Below, piece after piece: positions 34,431-42,803 of a stretch of DNA of 64,000 nucleotides (positions are counted from its first letter, which is position 1; the number at the start of each line of letters is the position of its first letter). The stretch covers positions 124,001 to 188,000 of the forward strand of contig NZ_CAAJGL010000112.1 in NCBI RefSeq assembly GCF_900996225.1. The letters run 5' to 3'. The stretch comes from Paraburkholderia sp. BCC1884 (lineage in GTDB: Bacteria; Pseudomonadota; Gammaproteobacteria; Burkholderiales; Burkholderiaceae). A program made the translations under genes and the position numbers. Under the pieces are notes generated by a model. That model saw nothing but the letters and a program-made list of their open reading frames with translations. It made no database searches and was not told the origin of the DNA.

Positions 34431-36767
34431 TCAAGCCGCGATCGCTTCAGCCGTTTGCACGTCCACTCCGACCGCCGACGCCTTCAGCAACACCGGAATC
34501 GATTTCGAAGTCGGCGTTCCCGCACCATCCGCAACCGAGGAGAGCGGCACCAGCGGATTCGTCTCCGGGTAGTACGCGCCCAGGCAGCCACGCGGAATGT
34601 CGTATTCCACCAGCAGAAAACCGTCCGCGTGACGCTCGATACCGTCGGCCCACACGCTCGTCATATCCACGCGTTGCCCAGCGACGAAACCCAGCATCGC
34701 CAGATCGTCCTTGTTGGCGAACAGCACGCGGCGTTGTCCATACACGCCGCGATAGCGGTCGTCGAGACCGTAGATCGTGGTGTTGTACTGGTCGTGCGAA
34801 CGCGTCGTCATCAAGGTCATCAAACGCTCGCCATACTGCTTGCGCGCCTGATGGATCGGTGTGTCGAGCGCAATCGCATGCACCAGGAACTGCGCCTTGT
34901 TGCTGGGTGTTTTCCAGATCCGGTCGCGTGACGCCACGCCGAGATGGAAGCCGCCCGGTTTCTTCAGGCGTTCGTTGTAATCGTGGAAGCCTTCGATCAC
35001 CTGCGCGATGCCGTCGCGGATCATCGCGTAGTCCGTTTCGTGCGCGAGCCAATCCACCTTGTCGCTGCCGAGCGTCGCGTGCGCCATGCGCGCCACGATC
35101 GCGATCTCCGAGAGCAGATTCTCCGACGCCGGTTTGTTCATGCCGTAAGAGATGTGCACCATGCTCATCGAATCCTCGACGCTCACGCCTTGCGGCACGC
35201 CGTTCTGCATGTCGATCTCGGTGCGGCCGAGCGTCGGCAGGATCAGCGCGTCACGGCCATGCACGAGATGGCTGCGGTTCAGCTTGGTCGTGATGTGCAC
35301 AGTGAGGTCGCACGAACGCATCGCTTCCCAGGTGCGCGGCGTGTCGGGCGTCGCGATCGAGAAGTTGCCGCCCAGACCGATGAACACCTTTACCTTGCCG
35401 TCGAGCATCGCCTGAATCGAGTTGACGACGTCGAGTCCGTGCTCGCGCGGCGGTTCGAAATCGTAGACTTCACCGAGCCGGTCGAGAAACGCCTGAGTCG
35501 GCCGTTCTTCGATACCGACCGTGCGATCGCCCTGCACGTTCGAGTGGCCGCGCACCGGGCACAAGCCCGCGCCGCGTCGGCCGATATTGCCGCGCATCAT
35601 CATCAGGTTCGACAGCAGCTGCACCGTCGGCACCGAGTTCTTGTGCTGCGTGAGGCCCATGCCCCACGTCGAGATCACGGCGCGGCCCTTGACGTAGATG
35701 TCGGCGAGCTGGAGCACGTCTTCGAACGGCACGCCGGCTTCGGCGACGATGGTGTCCCAGTTTTCGGCGCGCAGATCGTCCGCGAAGGCGTCGAAACCGA
35801 CGGTGTGTTCGGCGATGAACGCGACATCCAGCACGCGTTCGAGACCGGAGGCGAGCGCTTCGTCGTCGAGTTCGATGACGCGTTTGGCGACGCCCTTGAT
35901 CAGCGCGAAATCGCCGCCGATCTTCGGCCGGATGAACACCGAGCTGATTCTGGTGCTGCCCATGGTGAGCATTTCCACCGGATGCTGCGGACTCGCAAAG
36001 CGTTCCAGTCCGCGTTCCTTCAGCGGATTGATCGACACGATGGTCGCGCCGCGCTTTGCGCACTCGCGCAATTCGCCGAGCATGCGCGGATGGTTGGTGG
36101 CCGGATTCTGGCCGAAGATCAGCAGCGTGTCGGCGTGCTCGAAATCGTCGAGCGTCACCGTCCCCTTGCCGATGCCGACCGTGCCCGGCAAGCCACGGCT
36201 GGTCGCTTCGTGGCACATGTTCGAGCAATCGGGGAAGTTGTTGGTGCCGTACATGCGCACGAACAGCTGGTACAGGAACGCGGCTTCGTTGCTGGCGCGG
36301 CCCGAAGTGTAGAAGGCGGCGCGGTCGGGATCGTCGAGGCGCTTCAGATGCGCGGCGATCAGCCCGAACGCCTCGTTCCAGCCGATCGGCACGTAGCGGT
36401 CGCGCAAGGCGTCGTAGACGAGCGGGTCGGTCAGGCGGCCATGCTGTTCGAGTTCGAAATCCGATTGCGCCATCAAGGCTTCGACGGTGTGCTGTTCGAA
36501 GAAGGCGGGCGTCACGCGCTTGCTGGTCGCCTCGGCAGCGACGGCTTTGACGCCGTTCTCGCAGAACTCGAAGGTGGACGCGTGTTCGCGGTCCGGCCAC
36601 GCGCAACCCGGACAGTCGAAGCCGTTCGGCTGGTTCTGCTTGAGCAGGGTGCGGTAATTGCCGCCTGTCACCTTCTCCTTGAGAAGGTTGATGGCGACGT
36701 ATTTCAACGCGCCCCAGCCGGCGGCGGGGTGGGTGTACGGTTCGATGCGAGGTTCGGGTTTCTTCAT
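34431..36767 (-). CDS. FdhF/YdeP-family molybdopterin oxidoreductase
   Basis: 778 residues. Near the N-terminus is the two-cysteine motif FDCPGCAWP (about 50-56) in place of a full 4Fe-4S site, followed by the molybdopterin oxidoreductase core (about 105-590; TSGRASNEAAFLYQLFVRMYGTNNFPDCSNMCHE, FGQNPATNHPRML) and the C-terminal dinucleotide-binding domain (about 640-770; RSHDQYNTTIYG). E. coli YdeP is linked to acid resistance; substrate is unknown. Start ATG 36767. No accessory electron-transfer subunit is adjacent. It diverges from a MocR-type gene. Confidence 0.92.
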   Translation of the reverse strand: MKKPEPRIEPYTHPAAGWGALKYVAINLLKEKVTGGNYRTLLKQNQPNGFDCPGCAWPDREHASTFEFCENGVKAVAAEATSKRVTPAFFEQHTVEALMAQSDFELEQHGRLTDPLVYDALRDRYVPIGWNEAFGLIAAHLKRLDDPDRAAFYTSGRASNEAAFLYQLFVRMYGTNNFPDCSNMCHEATSRGLPGTVGIGKGTVTLDDFEHADTLLIFGQNPATNHPRMLGELRECAKRGATIVSINPLKERGLERFASPQHPVEMLTMGSTRISSVFIRPKIGGDFALIKGVAKRVIELDDEALASGLERVLDVAFIAEHTVGFDAFADDLRAENWDTIVAEAGVPFEDVLQLADIYVKGRAVISTWGMGLTQHKNSVPTVQLLSNLMMMRGNIGRRGAGLCPVRGHSNVQGDRTVGIEERPTQAFLDRLGEVYDFEPPREHGLDVVNSIQAMLDGKVKVFIGLGGNFSIATPDTPRTWEAMRSCDLTVHITTKLNRSHLVHGRDALILPTLGRTEIDMQNGVPQGVSVEDSMSMVHISYGMNKPASENLLSEIAIVARMAHATLGSDKVDWLAHETDYAMIRDGIAQVIEGFHDYNERLKKPGGFHLGVASRDRIWKTPSNKAQFLVHAIALDTPIHQARKQYGERLMTLMTTRSHDQYNTTIYGLDDRYRGVYGQRRVLFANKDDLAMLGFVAGQRVDMTSVWADGIERHADGFLLVEYDIPRGCLGAYYPETNPLVPLSSVADGAGTPTSKSIPVLLKASAVGVDVQTAEAIAA

Positions 36768-36898
36768 GATGTTGCCGCCGGTAGGGCCTGACGAGACTTT
36801 TTTAAGCCGATACCGAGAAGCCTACTGTGTTCCATAAAAATCGCTGCATACAGAAATTCGGAAAGCCGAGGGGTACAGTTGGGTCGGTTTTGTCATAG

Positions 36899-36916
36899 AC
36901 TGGCGCTCCAGCCAGT
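36899..36916. promoter_or_regulatory. Inverted repeat before the MocR-type gene
   Basis: ACTGGC (36899-36904) and GCCAGT (36911-36916) with a 6-nt spacer, then TTTA. It lies 18 bp before the TTG start, so it may be an operator or a small mRNA hairpin. Confidence 0.4.
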
Positions 36917-36934
36917 TTTAATCGAGCCAAGTCC

Positions 36935-38374
36935 TTGAAACTGTACGAAAAGCTTGCCGATGAGATGACCGAGGCCGTGCGGCGCGGCGTGTTCGCGCGC
37001 GGCGAGCGGATTCCGTCGGTGCGGCAGGCGAGTCTGCAGCACGGCGTCAGTATCAAGACGGTGCTGCACGCCTACGCGTTGCTGGAAAGCCGGGGGATTG
37101 TCGAGACCCGGCCGCAGTCGGGCTATTTCGTGCGGGACGTGGCGGCGGCCTCGGCCGACGCGTCGGCCGGGGAGCCGGGGCTGCCCCGCCAGCCCATGCC
37201 GCAGACCCCGCCGGTAGCCGCCGAAGTGGACGTGAGCCGCCTCGTGCTGTCGACTCTGCGGAGCATCCGCGCCCACGACGCCGTGCCGTTCGGCTCGCCG
37301 TATCCCGACCCGTCGCTGTTCCCGTGGCGGCGCATCAACCAGTATGCGAACGCGATTGCACGGCGTCAGGCGAGCTGGAATCTGCTCGACGATTTGCCGC
37401 CGGGCAACCCCGAACTGATTCGCCAGATCGCACGGCGTTACGCGGAGAACGGCATGGCGGTCGATCCGGGCGAGATCGTCATTACGCTGGGCGCGACCGA
37501 GGCGATCAACCTGAGCCTGCAGGCGGTCGCCAAACCGGGTGACACGGTGGCCGTCGAGTCGCCCACCTATTACGCGATGCTGCACGCGATCGAACGTCTC
37601 GGTATGCGCGCGATCGAGGTGGCGACGCATCCGGTTCACGGCATCGAAATCGAAGCGCTGGCCCAGGTGATCGCGAAACAGAAGATCGCCGCGTGCATGG
37701 TGATGCCGAATTTCCAGAACCCGCTCGGCTTCCAGATGCCCGACGAACGCAAGCGGCAACTGGTCGACCTGCTCGCCGCGCACGAGATTCCCGCGATCGA
37801 AAACGATGTCTACCAGGAGCTGTATTTCGGCGAGACGCGGCCTTCGACCCTGAAGAGCTTCGACACGAAAGGACTGGTGCTGCATTGCGCGTCGTTTTCG
37901 AAGAGCCTGACGGCGTCGTACCGGATCGGCTGGGCGCTGCCTGGGCGCTATCGCGCGCAGGTCGAGAAGCTCAAGTTTCTCAACACGCTGACGACGCCGT
38001 CCGTGCCGCAGGTCGCGGTCGCCGATTATTTGCGGCAGGATGGCTATGACCGGCATCTGCGGCACGTGCGCAAGGTCTACCGGCAGCAGGCGAGCATCAT
38101 GACGGCGCTGGTGCAGCGGTTTTTTCCGGCCGGCACGCGCATGTCGACGCCGCAGGGCGGCTACGTGCTGTGGGTGGAATTGCCCGAGCGGATCGATTCG
38201 ATGCGGCTTTATCAGGCCGCGCTCGCGCGCAGCATTACGATCGGACCGGGCATGATGTTTTCGATGCGCAACGTGTTTCGCCACTTCATCCGGCTCAATT
38301 ACAGCTATCCGTGGACGCCGCAGAGCGAAGCGGCGCTGAAGACGCTAGGCGAACTGGTCACGCAAATGGCTTGA
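36935..38374 (+). CDS. MocR-type regulator (GntR HTH fused to aminotransferase-like domain)
   Basis: 479 residues. N-terminal GntR winged helix (about 1-70; LADEMTEAVRRGVFARGERIPSVRQASLQHGVSIKTVLHAYALLESRGIVETRPQSGYFV), a linker of about 40 residues, then a type I PLP aminotransferase fold (about 115-479) with the PLP lysine in SFSKSLTASYRIGW. The only start before the winged helix is TTG 36935; a stop lies upstream in frame. Such proteins sense PLP or an amino compound and regulate neighbouring genes; here the divergent ydeP-type gene or the small HTH gene are candidates. Confidence 0.9.
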   Translation: MKLYEKLADEMTEAVRRGVFARGERIPSVRQASLQHGVSIKTVLHAYALLESRGIVETRPQSGYFVRDVAAASADASAGEPGLPRQPMPQTPPVAAEVDVSRLVLSTLRSIRAHDAVPFGSPYPDPSLFPWRRINQYANAIARRQASWNLLDDLPPGNPELIRQIARRYAENGMAVDPGEIVITLGATEAINLSLQAVAKPGDTVAVESPTYYAMLHAIERLGMRAIEVATHPVHGIEIEALAQVIAKQKIAACMVMPNFQNPLGFQMPDERKRQLVDLLAAHEIPAIENDVYQELYFGETRPSTLKSFDTKGLVLHCASFSKSLTASYRIGWALPGRYRAQVEKLKFLNTLTTPSVPQVAVADYLRQDGYDRHLRHVRKVYRQQASIMTALVQRFFPAGTRMSTPQGGYVLWVELPERIDSMRLYQAALARSITIGPGMMFSMRNVFRHFIRLNYSYPWTPQSEAALKTLGELVTQMA

Positions 38375-38416
38375 AAACGGCCTGAAAAAAGGCCTGAAAA
38401 CGAGGAGACGCTCATA

Positions 38417-38734
38417 ATGGAAGACGACGAACTCGATCCGGTGCTGGTTGCCGTGCTGGCACAACTCTGGCGCGCGCATCGGGAAACGCCGGGGGGCACC
38501 TGGTCGCTCGCCAGGCTGTCGAAGCAGGCGGGCGTGCCGATGAGCGGCTTGCGGCGTCAGTTGACCGCGCTGGTGGACGGCGGCCTGGTCGAGGCCACCT
38601 TCAGCGAAGAAGGCACGGGCACGGCGCGTCTGAGCGACGTCGGCGAAGAACTGTGCGCGGCGCTGTTCGGCGAGGGCGGCGTGCCCGGCGAGGATCCGGC
38701 GGACCCGGTGGATCCGGAGCCGAAGATTCACTGA
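38417..38734 (+). CDS. Small winged-helix (ArsR/MarR-like) DNA-binding protein
   Basis: 105 residues. A helical N-terminus, a helix-turn-helix (WSLARLSKQAGVPMSGLRRQLTALVDGGLVEATFSEEGTGTARLSDVGEEL, about 26-80) with a wing, and an acidic tail (DPADPVDPEP). No metal ligands are evident. ATG 38417 has GAGGAGACG ahead; it starts 42 bp after the MocR-type gene, so co-transcription is likely. Confidence 0.75.
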   Translation: MEDDELDPVLVAVLAQLWRAHRETPGGTWSLARLSKQAGVPMSGLRRQLTALVDGGLVEATFSEEGTGTARLSDVGEELCAALFGEGGVPGEDPADPVDPEPKIH

Positions 38735-38783
38735 GCCGGGCAGGCAGGGATGCAACCGTTAGCGCTAGCGTTGAAGCGAGCCG

Positions 38784-39533
38784 TTAAAGCTGGCTCATCC
38801 CACCATCGGCGATGATTTCCGTGCCGACGATGAACGCCGATTCCGGCGCGCTCAGATGCAGCACGGTCGAGGCGATTTCCTGCGGCGTGCCGAAGCGGCC
38901 GACCGGCACCTGGCTGACAATCTGCGCGGCGGTGGCTTCGAGCGTGGCGGCGTCGAGCCCGAGCTTGCCGTACAAGGGCGTTTGCACCGGGCCCGGACTC
39001 ACGACATTGACGCGCACGCCGCGCGGCAGCAATTCCGCCGACAGGGTCTTCGCCAGCGAAATCAGCGCCGCCTTGCTCGCCGCGTACACCGACGACGCCG
39101 GCATCCCGATATGCGCATTGATCGAACCGTTGATGACGATCGACGCGCCCTTGTTGAGCAACGGCAGCAGCGCCTGAATCTGGAAGTACGCACCTTTCAC
39201 GTTCGTATTGAACGTCGAATCCCAAAGGGCTTCGTCGACGTCCGCGAACGCTGCGAAGCGGGCCGTGCCGGCATTCACGAATACCGCGTCGAGGCGGATG
39301 CCGGCTGCGTGGATCGCGGCGGCCAGATCGCGGGCCGACGCGATCGAGCCGGCGTCGTTCTGCACGGTGACGGCGTTGGGGCCGAGTGCCGCTTTAGCGG
39401 CGTCGAGGGCCGCGGCGTCGCGCCCGGTGATGACGACGCGCGCGCCTTCATCGATAAAAGCCTGAGCTGCGGCGAAGCCGATGCCGCTGCTGCCGCCGGT
39501 GACGAGAACTGCTTTATCTTGGAAGCGAGTCAT
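38784..39533 (-). CDS. SDR-family oxidoreductase
   Basis: 249 residues, a classical short-chain dehydrogenase. Nucleotide motif VTGGSSGIG (12-20), catalytic Ser in INGSINAH (about 138), YAASK (about 153-157), and the PG motif VVSPGPVQTPLYG. The Arg after the second strand (ITGRD) suggests NADP(H). Substrate is unknown. Divergent from the BMP-family gene. Start ATG 39533. Confidence 0.9.
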   Translation of the reverse strand: MTRFQDKAVLVTGGSSGIGFAAAQAFIDEGARVVITGRDAAALDAAKAALGPNAVTVQNDAGSIASARDLAAAIHAAGIRLDAVFVNAGTARFAAFADVDEALWDSTFNTNVKGAYFQIQALLPLLNKGASIVINGSINAHIGMPASSVYAASKAALISLAKTLSAELLPRGVRVNVVSPGPVQTPLYGKLGLDAATLEATAAQIVSQVPVGRFGTPQEIASTVLHLSAPESAFIVGTEIIADGGMSQL

Positions 39534-39744
39534 TTTGTATCTCCGAAAGAGTGTTGCGGGTTGATGGAGTTGATATTGCGCCGACGCGAACGGCTTGCCG
39601 TACCACTTTGCCGATGTACTCGTTCGAAATCATCGAACATGTTTTTTCTCCTACCAAAATACGAATTTCGTTATAGGGCAGATAACGGAAAATAATTTTT
39701 CCCATGAAATTGACCTTCGAATATGGCCCCCTATGCTGAACCCT

Positions 39745-39762
39745 GTCCGGGATATCCCGGAC
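39745..39762. promoter_or_regulatory. Perfect 18-bp palindrome before the BMP-family gene
   Basis: GTCCGGGATATCCCGGAC, 36 bp before the start ATG. It can act as an operator for a dimeric regulator or fold as an mRNA hairpin. Upstream, around 39655-39695, is the AT-rich likely promoter with ACGAATTTCGT. Confidence 0.55.
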
Positions 39763-39798
39763 CGGGGCAGGCACGGTCAAACCATCTTCGGAGAATTC

Positions 39799-40941
39799 AT
39801 GAAAACAACGCTGGCGCGAGCGCTGCATCATTCATTGCGCATCAAAACAGTTCGGACCCTGCTCGTCGCCGCTGTAGGCGTGAGTGTAGGCGCGACGCTG
39901 GCGCTCGGAACCGCGACGGCCGGTGCCGCCACCACGCAGCCGCTCGGCATCGCCTTCGTCTATCTCGGCAATCCGGGCGACGCCGGCTGGACCTATGCGC
40001 ACGAGCAGGGCGTGAAAGAGGTCGAGGCGAAATACGGCGACAAGATCAAGGTGACGCGGGTCGAGAACGTGCCGGAGTCGGCGGATTCGGAGCGTGTGTT
40101 TCGCGATCTGGCGTCCAAGGGCAACAAGATCGTGGTGGGATCGAGCTTCGGCTTCCAGGACTTCGAATTGAAGGTCGCCAAGGACTTCCCGGACACGGTC
40201 TTCGAACACGCCACGGGTTACAAGAAGGCGGCCAACTTCGCGACCTATGACGTGCGCACGTACCAGAGCGCGTATCTCGCGGGTCTGGTCGCGGGCTACA
40301 CGACCAAATCGAACACGCTGGGCTTTGTCGGCTCGGTGCCGGTGCCGGAAGTGGTGCGCAATATCAACGCGTTCACGATGGGCGCGCGTTCGGTCAACCC
40401 GAATGCCCGCGTGAAGGTGGTGTGGATCAATAGCTGGTTCGATCCGGGCCGCGAAAAGCAGGCCGCCGAAACGCTGATCGGCCAGGGCGCCGACGTGCTG
40501 ATCCAGAACACCGATTCGACAGCGACGATGCAGACCGCCGAGCAGAAAAAGGTACATGCCTTCGGTTGGGACTCGGACATGAAGAAGTTCGGACCGAACG
40601 CGCAACTGGGTGCATGCGTGAGCAACTGGGGCGTGTACTACACACATCTGGTCGATCAGGTGATGTCCGGGACGTGGAATAACGCGCCGGTCTGGTGGGG
40701 GCTGAAGGAGAAAGCGATCGACCTCGCCGACATCAATACGGACGCCGTTTCGCCGGCCGCGCAAAAGGCGTTGAGCCAGAAGCGCGACGACATCATCTCG
40801 GGCAAGTTCAACCCGTTCGCCGGGCCGATCGCGGATCAGTCGGGCGCGGTGAAGGTCGCCGCAGGCAAGTCGCTGAGCGACGCCGAACTGCTACGTTTGA
40901 ACTGGTTCGTGCAGGGCGTGGATGGAGCCTTGCCGAAGTGA
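39799..40941 (+). CDS. BMP-family ABC substrate-binding protein
   Basis: 380 residues. Signal peptide (about 1-44, ending TAGA), then a BMP/PnrA-type periplasmic binding fold: LGIAFVYLGNPGDAGWTYAHEQGV, IVVGSSFGFQDF, GYTTKSNTLGFVGSVPVPEV, HAFGWDSDM. Members bind purine nucleosides or related compounds. No permease or ATPase gene is next to it, so its transporter is encoded elsewhere. Start ATG 39799 with GGAG ahead. Confidence 0.9.
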   Translation: MKTTLARALHHSLRIKTVRTLLVAAVGVSVGATLALGTATAGAATTQPLGIAFVYLGNPGDAGWTYAHEQGVKEVEAKYGDKIKVTRVENVPESADSERVFRDLASKGNKIVVGSSFGFQDFELKVAKDFPDTVFEHATGYKKAANFATYDVRTYQSAYLAGLVAGYTTKSNTLGFVGSVPVPEVVRNINAFTMGARSVNPNARVKVVWINSWFDPGREKQAAETLIGQGADVLIQNTDSTATMQTAEQKKVHAFGWDSDMKKFGPNAQLGACVSNWGVYYTHLVDQVMSGTWNNAPVWWGLKEKAIDLADINTDAVSPAAQKALSQKRDDIISGKFNPFAGPIADQSGAVKVAAGKSLSDAELLRLNWFVQGVDGALPK

Positions 40942-40962
40942 TCGTTTGATCGGCATGGCGAA

Positions 40963-41015
40963 CTATCGATCATTCTGTCGGCGCGGCTCGTGAGACCACG
41001 CCGACAGAACGATAG
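40963..41015 (+). terminator. Long hairpin after the BMP-family gene
   Basis: CTATCG plus TTCTGTCGGCG (40963-40983, with a 4-nt bulge) pairs with CGCCGACAGAA plus CGATAG (40999-41015). A 17-bp bulged stem, then AGGTTTCATTTC. Likely terminator. Confidence 0.65.
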
Positions 41016-41031
41016 AGGTTTCATTTCAAAC

Positions 41032-41055
41032 GCTGCCTGCCGGTTGGCAGGCAGC
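41032..41055 (-). terminator. Hairpin at the end of the LprI-like gene
   Basis: GCTGCCTGCC (41032-41041) pairs exactly with GGCAGGCAGC (41046-41055). On the minus strand GTTTG follows. It lies nine bp after the stop codon. Confidence 0.6.
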
Positions 41056-41063
41056 ACGCTGTC

Positions 41064-41681
41064 TCACTGCGCGTCGTCGGCCTGCAACTGCGCCGGCGCC
41101 AGCATGGCGACGCCGCAAAACCAGTCGCCCGCGCGCGGCTCGCGCTTCCACTGACTGCCGGTTCCCTTGAGCACAGTGGAACACTGCTCGTTCACCTCGA
41201 TCCCCGGATGCGCCGCCGTGCATTGAAGCATGGCCATGGCGCTTGCCATGGTGGCGGAGCGAGGTGCGGGGCGCGGCGCATCCAGCTCCGCGGGCCGGGC
41301 GGGCTGAGCGGGCAACGGCTCCGCTGCCGCTGCCGGATCGGTGGGCCCGTTTGTCCCCGCCTGCATGCTGTCGATCAGATGCCGCAGTTCATCGATGCGC
41401 GTCGCATACCACGTCCCCAAACAGGCCGCATCGCGGCAATTGGCTTCCCGCCAGGCCCATTTGCTGTCACTGTCGTTGAGAAAGGCGCGCCGGTTGCTGA
41501 CTCGTCGGCGTGCTTTCCAGTACAGTTGGCCCAAAGTGTCGTCGAGCTTCGAGAGCGCGGGATCGTGGCAGATCATTTTCTCGGTGAGCGAACGTCCGCG
41601 CGCACAGTCGAAGCTCGTGGCATGAGCGGACAGCGACGCCAGCGTCAGGGTGGCGATCAGGAGAGGGCGAAGGCGTTTCAT
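41064..41681 (-). CDS. LprI-like (DUF1311) periplasmic protein
   Basis: 205 residues. Signal peptide (1-21, ending SAHA), then a DUF1311/LprI-type module (about 23-95) with FDCARGRSLTEKMICHDPALSKLDDTLGQLYWKA and WAWREANCRDAACLGTWYATRIDELR; the Cys pairs are those of the family. A Pro/Ala linker and a C-terminal part with three more Cys follow. The family includes a lysozyme inhibitor, but most members are uncharacterised. Start ATG 41681. Confidence 0.82.
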   Translation of the reverse strand: MKRLRPLLIATLTLASLSAHATSFDCARGRSLTEKMICHDPALSKLDDTLGQLYWKARRRVSNRRAFLNDSDSKWAWREANCRDAACLGTWYATRIDELRHLIDSMQAGTNGPTDPAAAAEPLPAQPARPAELDAPRPAPRSATMASAMAMLQCTAAHPGIEVNEQCSTVLKGTGSQWKREPRAGDWFCGVAMLAPAQLQADDAQ

Positions 41682-41848
41682 GGCGGTTCCGGCAGAGCAT
41701 GGTTTTGTCATGCACTGGATGATCGGCCGGGTTGCCGTTGTGCGGACCTTCGAAAAACGGCTGGATTCAGGCGGGTGGTTACCAGATATTGCCTCGCGGG
41801 GCACTCATCGGCAGCCATCGGCACACGGCCTTTGAAACGGGAGAAAGA

Positions 41849-42691
41849 GTGAAAAGACAACACCTCGTTCGATGTTTTTACGCGGCGGCCGGCTTGCTGG
41901 CGCTGCCTGCTGTAGCCAGCGCGCAATCGCAGGCCTACACGAACACCGTGGTCGATGTGCGCGCCGGCCCCGCGCCGGATTACCCGGTCGTGATCCAGGT
42001 GCCTGCCGGTGTCCCGTTGACAGTCATGGGATGTATCAGCAACTATCAGTGGTGCGACGTCGCCGCGCCGAATCTGCGCGGTTGGGCTTACGCGGGGAGT
42101 CTGAGCTATCCCTACCAGGGCAGCAACGTGCCGGTGATGAGCTACGGCACGGTGATCGGTCTGCCGATCGTCACTTTTTCGCTCGGCGCTTATTGGGGCA
42201 ACTATTATCGGGGCAGGCCCTGGTACAACCAGCAGTCGCGCTGGTCGCACCATCCGCCGCCACCGCCGCCGCGACCGGGCGCAGGACGGCCACCGGGTGG
42301 ACATCCGCCGGGCGGACCGCCGCCGGGTCATGGAGGGGGACGCCCGCCGGGCGGACCGCCGCCGGGCCACGGGGGTGGCCGGCCGCCGGGCCCGCCGCCG
42401 GGTAACGCGGGTGGTCGGCCGCCGGGAGGACCTCCGCCGGGTAATGCGGGCGGGCGTCCGCCGCAAGGAAACGCGGGCGGTCGTCCACCAGGCGGCCCGC
42501 CGCCGGGTAACGCGGGCGGTCGTCCACCAGGCGGCCCGCCGCAAGGCAACGCAGGCGGCCGGCCACCCGGCGGCCAGCAAGGCGGCGGCCATTCGCCGGG
42601 CGGTTCACAAAATGGCGGAGGCGGCCGTCCTCAAGGTGGCGGCCCATCGCAAGGAGGCGGCAATAGACCGCCTGGAGGTGGAAACGGCTAA
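41849..42691 (+). CDS. SH3-domain exported protein with Pro/Gly repeat tail
   Basis: 280 residues. Signal peptide (1-25, ending ASA), a bacterial SH3b domain (about 30-85; TNTVVDVRAGPAPDYPVVIQVPAGVPLTVMGCISNYQWCDV), a short aromatic linker, then about 140 residues of Pro/Gly repeats such as GNAGGRPPGGPP. Start GTG 41849 with GGAG five bases ahead. The domain suggests binding to peptidoglycan or a wall protein; the tail is likely unstructured. Confidence 0.8.
   Translation: MKRQHLVRCFYAAAGLLALPAVASAQSQAYTNTVVDVRAGPAPDYPVVIQVPAGVPLTVMGCISNYQWCDVAAPNLRGWAYAGSLSYPYQGSNVPVMSYGTVIGLPIVTFSLGAYWGNYYRGRPWYNQQSRWSHHPPPPPPRPGAGRPPGGHPPGGPPPGHGGGRPPGGPPPGHGGGRPPGPPPGNAGGRPPGGPPPGNAGGRPPQGNAGGRPPGGPPPGNAGGRPPGGPPQGNAGGRPPGGQQGGGHSPGGSQNGGGGRPQGGGPSQGGGNRPPGGGNG
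42282..42681 (+). repeat. Pro/Gly-coding degenerate repeat
   Basis: Direct repeats coding for PPGGPPPGxxGGR-type units, about ten copies, e.g. around 42397-42455 and 42481-42570. The region is prone to length change. Confidence 0.8.
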
Positions 42692-42803
42692 ACCTCGCGG
42701 GGAAACGCGCATTTCGTGTGAATAATTTGCACGGTCTACGCGTAAACCCCGGTACGCCGCGTAGACTGACTTGCCGATGTTGGGTAAGGGGGGGCGCACA
42801 TAT

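Noticed and set aside
42282..42681. CRISPR-like repeats
   Set aside because: The repeats are short, in-frame Pro/Gly codons without unique spacers or cas genes.
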